A DNA stretch of 18,696 nucleotides from a candidate division TA06 bacterium DG_78 (GTDB lineage: Bacteria > Hydrothermota > Tepidihabitantia > SM23-42). Made by a program: the position numbers and the translations under genes. The stretch spans positions 1 to 18,696 of the forward strand of contig LJNI01000024.1 of the NCBI GenBank assembly GCA_001303225.1, given 5' to 3'. Under the pieces are notes generated by a model. The model had not been told where the DNA came from. It ran no database searches and saw nothing but the letters and a program-made list of their open reading frames with translations. Below are positions 15,301-18,696 of this stretch, in pieces (within the stretch, counting starts at the first letter, position 1; every line of letters begins with the position of its first letter).

Positions 15301-15321
15301 ATAATAATGCACGATTATTAT
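15301..15321. promoter_or_regulatory. Inverted repeat abutting the acyl-CoA dehydrogenase promoter
   Basis: ATAATAAT, a 5-base spacer (gcacg), then ATTATTAT, a perfect 8-bp dyad whose right arm shares its last base with the -35 TTGACA. The placement suits an operator for a dimeric regulator, but the arms are pure A/T and chance is possible. Confidence 0.4.
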
Positions 15322-15348
15322 TGACAATGGGTTAAATCTGGATATAAT
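15321..15348 (+). promoter_or_regulatory. Consensus promoter of the acyl-CoA dehydrogenase operon
   Basis: Perfect TTGACA (15321-15326), 16 bases, perfect TATAAT (15343-15348). Transcription should begin near 15355, giving a leader of about 180 nt before the first gene. Confidence 0.8.
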
Positions 15349-15354
15349 AATTTG

Positions 15355-15536
15355 CTTGCGAAACTGCAATTTTCTCTTATTAATATGGTCAGTTTGCCAT
15401 GTTTCCGCCCCAAGTTGTAACTGACAAGAGCGGTAGCTTATTTAAATACATAAGTCCCAAAATTCAAAATTTTTTTAGAAAAAAATAAAATTTTAGGTAT
15501 TTATATCTATATGATGATACAACAACATGGAGGTTT
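15355..15536 (+). promoter_or_regulatory. Structured 5' leader with mutually exclusive stems and an 11-codon ORF
   Basis: Segment 1 (GC-g-AAACTG, 15358-15366) can pair with segment 2 (CAGTTTGC, 15390-15397). Segment 2 can instead pair as GTCAGTT (15388-15394) with segment 3, AACTGAC (15419-15425). CCGC (15405-15408) in that loop can pair with GCGG (15430-15433) outside it, making a possible pseudoknot. A short ORF, 15385-15420 (MVSLPCFRPKL), spans segment 2 and stops inside segment 3, but has no ribosome-binding site. An A/T hairpin follows (15469-15486). GGAGG (15528-15532) precedes the gene. The stems are read by eye, it matches no riboswitch class I know, and no terminator stem with a T-run is seen. 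Confidence 0.4.
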
Positions 15537-16649
15537 ATGGGGCTACTTAACTTCAATAATGAACAAAAATTGATACAAAAAGAAGTACGAAAGTTTGCTA
15601 CAGCAGAGATTGAATCGCTATCATCTGAGTTAGACAAGAAATGTATGTTTCCGACCGAGATTGTACAGAAATTGTCTGAATTGGGTTTCTTGAGTCTAAT
15701 AGTACCAGAAAAATATGGAGGATCGGGCCTTGATACTATAAGTCACTGTATTGCTGTTGAAGAAATAAGCAAAGCATGTGCGTCAATCGGAACAATTTTG
15801 GTGGTGAATAATTGTCTTGTCGCCTATCCCATAATGAAGAATGGTGAGGAATCCCAAAAGAAAGTATATCTTGGCATACTTGCCAAAGGAGAGATTGGTG
15901 GTTATGTTTCTGATTTAGAAATTGAAATACCGGACAAGCGCATCGAGTTTGAAGATGCTGGTGAAAATCTTTTGGTTTCAGGTAAGAGGGACATTGTGTT
16001 AAATGGTGGAGTTGCACGTTTCTTCCTCTGCCCCATATCATTATCCAATGGCAAATCAATCTATATAATACCAAAAGACACACCTGGTATCAAAATAAAC
16101 CAAACTTCAGTCATGGGAATGAAAACAGCAGGCATTGTTGGCATGGAATTTAATAAAACAGAATTAAAAAAAGATTTCTGCTTAATACCAGAGAGTCAAG
16201 GAGAAAAAATCCTCGTAGAGATTCACAATTATTCAAATGTGGGCTTCTCTGCGGTCTCACTCGGTATTGCCGAGGTTGCATTAGAAACCGCAATAAAATA
16301 TTCTAAAGAACGGAAACAGTTTGGCAGAACGATATGTGAGTTCCATATGGTACAGGAAATGCTCGTCGACATGAAAACAAAGGTAGAGAACGCGCGGTTG
16401 CTAGTCTACGATGCAGCTGCAAAATGTGATAAGGATGAAGAGTATTCGCTGGCATCCAAATCTGCACGCCTATATAGCGCTGATGCAGCGGTATTCTGTG
16501 GTTTGAAAGCGATTCAGATTCTTGGTGGATATGGCTATACAAAAGACTACCCAGTTGAACGATATCTCAGAGATGCCAAGGTACTCCAGGTTTTAGAAAA
16601 TACACCACATAATTTAAAATCAGAGATTGCAAAGGAGTTGCTGGTATGA
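15537..16649 (+). CDS. Acyl-CoA dehydrogenase paralogue lacking the beta-domain FAD/substrate motifs (putative heteromer subunit)
   Basis: A 370-aa acyl-CoA dehydrogenase-fold protein. The N-terminal helical domain (to about 120) is normal (PEKYGGSGLD, AVEEISKACAS). The middle beta-domain is about ten residues shorter and lacks the TEPxAGSD and W/F-I-T motifs that bind flavin and substrate; about 120-165 there is unrelated sequence (GGYVSDLEIEIPDKR). The C-terminal domain keeps the motifs that hold the FAD of the partner subunit: ERKQFG (258-263) and QILGGYGY (327-334). The catalytic-Glu position survives as Glu354, but the usual EGTSEIQ is ENTPHNL. GGAGG lies three bases before the ATG; no in-frame start exists further up. 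Its stop overlaps the next gene's start (ATGA). I infer that it is inactive alone and pairs with the next protein. Confidence 0.85.
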   Translation: MGLLNFNNEQKLIQKEVRKFATAEIESLSSELDKKCMFPTEIVQKLSELGFLSLIVPEKYGGSGLDTISHCIAVEEISKACASIGTILVVNNCLVAYPIMKNGEESQKKVYLGILAKGEIGGYVSDLEIEIPDKRIEFEDAGENLLVSGKRDIVLNGGVARFFLCPISLSNGKSIYIIPKDTPGIKINQTSVMGMKTAGIVGMEFNKTELKKDFCLIPESQGEKILVEIHNYSNVGFSAVSLGIAEVALETAIKYSKERKQFGRTICEFHMVQEMLVDMKTKVENARLLVYDAAAKCDKDEEYSLASKSARLYSADAAVFCGLKAIQILGGYGYTKDYPVERYLRDAKVLQVLENTPHNLKSEIAKELLV

Positions 16650-17782
16650 TTTTAGATGAAAGGTACCATAACTTTAGAGCAAAAGTAAAAGATTTTGCTG
16701 ATAAGGAGGTAGCACCAAGGGCAAAAGGACTCGATCAAAAAGGTGAGTTCCCATGGGATTTAGTGAAGAGAATGGCAGAATTAGAACTCCTAGCTATTTA
16801 TCTACCGAAGGAATATGGAGGAGCTGGTCTCGACATATTAAGTTATGCTATCGCTGTAGAAGAAGTAGGTCGTGTATGTGGTTCAACCGGAATATTCCTT
16901 GCTGCCCATGCATCACTTGGCATTTTCCCGATATATTTTGCTGGTACTGAAGAACAAAAGCAAAAATGGCTTGCCCCTTTAGCAAAGGGGGAAAAGATTG
17001 GTTCTTTTGGACTTACTGAACCCGATGCAGGAAGCGATGCTGCAGCAACCCAGACAACTGCAAAACTTGTCGGTGAAGAATATGTCGTAAATGGTACAAA
17101 ACGTTTCATAACATCAGGAAGCATCGCAGACATAATTGTCTTCACTGCAACCAAAGACCCTTTATTAGGCTATCCAGGAATATCCGCCTTTGTCGTCGAA
17201 AAAGGAACACCGGGTTTTTCTCCGGGCAAAGACGAAGAAAAACTAGGGTTACGTGGTTCAATCACGTCTGAACTTATATTTGAAGATTGTAAAATACCAA
17301 AACAAAATCTTTTAGGTAATGAAGGCGATGGTTTTAAGATATTTATGGAAACACTCGATGGTGGAAGAATTTCTATTGGTGCCCTTGCCCTGGGTATTGC
17401 CCAAGGTGCTCTAGATGCCTCGCTTAAGTTTGCAAAGGAAAATAAAAAATCAGGAAAACCATTGTATAAATTACAAAATATTCAATCGATGATAGCCGAG
17501 ATGGCAACCAATGTGGAGGCAGCGCGCCTTCTCATATATCAAGCAGCAATGTTAAAAGATAATAATAAGCCATTTACAAAGGAAGCAGCAATGGCAAAGT
17601 ATTATGCTTCTGATATCGGCACTAAAGTAACAAACATGGCAATCGATATTCACGGTATGCTAGGAATTACAGATCAATATCCAGTTGAACGATTTCTGCG
17701 TGATGAAAAACTCATGGAGATTGGTGAAGGAACATCTGAAATTCAAAAAATTGTCATTGCACGAAAAATATTAGGAAAGTAA
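16646..17782 (+). CDS. Acyl-CoA dehydrogenase with intact active site but degenerate partner-FAD motifs
   Basis: A 378-aa acyl-CoA dehydrogenase; the family introduces the C2-C3 double bond in acyl-CoA and passes electrons to ETF. It has TEPDAGSD (124-131), FIT (154-156), DGGRISIGA (238-246) and the catalytic Glu361 in EGTSEIQ. Two C-terminal motifs that normally contact the FAD of the other subunit are lost: ERxQFG is ENKKSG (265-270) and QxLGGxG is DIHGMLG (334-340). These are exactly the parts kept by the preceding gene. The ATG lies within that gene's stop, and GGAG is eight bases upstream, so the two should be made in step. Chain length and type of acyl group cannot be read from sequence. 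The order helical domain, beta-domain, helical domain is normal. Confidence 0.92.
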   Translation: MILDERYHNFRAKVKDFADKEVAPRAKGLDQKGEFPWDLVKRMAELELLAIYLPKEYGGAGLDILSYAIAVEEVGRVCGSTGIFLAAHASLGIFPIYFAGTEEQKQKWLAPLAKGEKIGSFGLTEPDAGSDAAATQTTAKLVGEEYVVNGTKRFITSGSIADIIVFTATKDPLLGYPGISAFVVEKGTPGFSPGKDEEKLGLRGSITSELIFEDCKIPKQNLLGNEGDGFKIFMETLDGGRISIGALALGIAQGALDASLKFAKENKKSGKPLYKLQNIQSMIAEMATNVEAARLLIYQAAMLKDNNKPFTKEAAMAKYYASDIGTKVTNMAIDIHGMLGITDQYPVERFLRDEKLMEIGEGTSEIQKIVIARKILGK

Positions 17783-17790
17783 AACTTTTA

Positions 17791-17860
17791 GATTCAGACG
17801 GATTAAAGCGGATTCAAACAGATACATGCCCGTCTGCATCCGCTTAAATCTGTTTGCATC
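17791..17860 (+). repeat. Imperfect hairpin made of seven 10-nt units between two acyl-CoA dehydrogenase genes
   Basis: Three 10-nt units starting GAT (17791-17820, for example GATTCAGACG and GATTAAAGCG) are followed by a 10-nt middle (17821-17830) and three units that are near reverse complements (17831-17860, for example CGCTTAAATC). Folded on itself it gives up to 23 Watson-Crick and 2 G-U pairs over 30 positions. It lies eight bases after the second gene's stop and ends 19 bases before the next ribosome site. Confidence 0.75.
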
Positions 17861-17888
17861 AATTTTTGCGAAGTAAAAAGGAGGTTAA

Positions 17889-18696
17889 ATGAATTTTGAT
17901 TTGACAAATGACCAAAAGATGCTTAAAGATCAAGTAAGAAAATTTGCCGAGACTGAACTGGCACCCATGGCACCAGAAATTGATAAATCTGGTGAATTTC
18001 CTTGGAACAATATAAAAAAGATGGCAAAGATGGGATTGTTGGGAATAATCGTACCTGAAGAGTATGGAGGGTCGGCATTCGATTTCGTCTCATTGGCAAT
18101 TGCAATAGAGGAGATTTCTCGGGTATGTGCAAGTAGCGGTGTAATTGTTGCAGTCAATAATTCCCTTGTTTCCTATCCAATCTTACAATGTGGCAACGAA
18201 GAGCAGAAGAAAAAACATCTACCACCCCTCTGTAACGGTGAGAAGCTTGGTGCATTTGGACTCACCGAACCGAACGCTGGTTCAGATGTGGCTGCCATGG
18301 AAGCGACCGCCCGTCTCGAAGGGAATCACTACATATTGAATGGTACAAAAAGATTCATTACCAATGCAGGCGAAGCAGATGTATTTGTTGTCTTTGCCTA
18401 TACCAACAAAGAATTAAAGCATAAAGGGATCAGTGCATTTATCGTGGAAAGAGATACACCGGGTTTTTCTCTTGGTAAACATGAAGACTTGATGGGAATC
18501 AGAGCAACAGCAAACTGTGAATTGATATTTGAGGATTGCAAAATACCAAAAGAAAATCTTCTTGGAAAAGAAGGTGATGGGTTTAAAATTGCTATGCATA
18601 CAATTGATGTTTCGAGGATTGATATCGGTGCCCAGGCAGTGGGTATTGCCCAAGGTGCATTGGATGAGGCAGTAAAATATTCTAAAGAACGTAAAG
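17889..18696 (+). CDS. Acyl-CoA dehydrogenase, canonical type (3' end outside window)
   Basis: 269 codons are visible and the frame is open to the right edge. It carries the N-terminal helical domain with PEEYGGSAFD, then TEPNAGSD and KRFITNAGEAD of the beta-domain. The C-terminal domain begins with SRIDIGAQAVGIAQGAL and is cut at YSKERK, where ERxQFG would be expected. So far no key motif is missing, unlike in the two genes before it, and it may work as an ordinary homotetramer. GGAGG (17880-17884) is four bases from the ATG. It is probably in the same operon, separated from the second gene by the 10-nt-unit hairpin. The catalytic Glu lies beyond the window. Confidence 0.93.
   Translation, partial: MNFDLTNDQKMLKDQVRKFAETELAPMAPEIDKSGEFPWNNIKKMAKMGLLGIIVPEEYGGSAFDFVSLAIAIEEISRVCASSGVIVAVNNSLVSYPILQCGNEEQKKKHLPPLCNGEKLGAFGLTEPNAGSDVAAMEATARLEGNHYILNGTKRFITNAGEADVFVVFAYTNKELKHKGISAFIVERDTPGFSLGKHEDLMGIRATANCELIFEDCKIPKENLLGKEGDGFKIAMHTIDVSRIDIGAQAVGIAQGALDEAVKYSKERK

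Noticed and set aside
15385..15420. 11-codon ORF as an independent gene
   Set aside because: It has no ribosome-binding site and is too short to judge; kept only as part of the leader description.
15469..15486. A/T-only hairpin with a T7 run as a transcription terminator before the acyl-CoA dehydrogenase genes
   Set aside because: There is no GC stem before the T-run, so the hairpin would be too weak for intrinsic termination.
1..18696. CRISPR, tRNA, rRNA, insertion sequence or phage genes
   Set aside because: Gene-free gaps are short; none shows regular repeats with spacers, tRNA-like folds, or transposase or integrase frames.

Overview
The window is about 18.7 kb of AT-rich bacterial chromosome holding housekeeping and catabolic genes. 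I see no rRNA, tRNA, CRISPR array, transposase or phage gene. The 598-aa beta-helix protein ends in an 'NFPNPF'-type sorting tail of the type IX secretion system. Together with a TonB-domain lipoprotein this points to a diderm of the FCB superphylum or an allied candidate phylum (for example WOR-3, Cloacimonadota or Marinimicrobia-like). That placement is inference. Promoters look like ordinary sigma-70 sites (TTGACA/TATAAT) rather than the Bacteroidota type, and most, but not all, genes have GGAGG ribosome sites.

Layout. The minus strand, read right to left, carries hisC, a tyrosine phenol-lyase-like PLP lyase, a phosphate acyltransferase (ptb-like), mfd, and the secreted beta-helix protein. 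These are followed by the tight group ino1-tmk-ctpA-purL, whose purL runs off the left edge. An unexplained hydrophobic reading frame with no normal start codon lies between ctpA and purL. At about 13.3-13.4 kb two divergent promoters split the window. The plus strand then carries a TonB-domain lipoprotein (probably leaderless), a Gfo/Idh/MocA oxidoreductase, a 354-base non-coding stretch, and three consecutive acyl-CoA dehydrogenase genes, the last cut by the right edge.

How the genes fit together. The lyase, the acyl-phosphate-forming transferase and the acyl-CoA dehydrogenases suggest amino-acid or short-chain acyl-CoA catabolism. The most interesting region is the acyl-CoA dehydrogenase locus. 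The first two genes overlap and have lost opposite halves of the FAD site: the first lacks the TEPxAGSD and FIT segment, and the second lacks the ERxQFG and QxxGGxG segment. This predicts an obligate heteromer with one FAD site per pair. The operon has a strong promoter abutted by an inverted repeat, a roughly 180-nt leader with mutually exclusive stems, and an imperfect hairpin built from 10-nt units between genes two and three.
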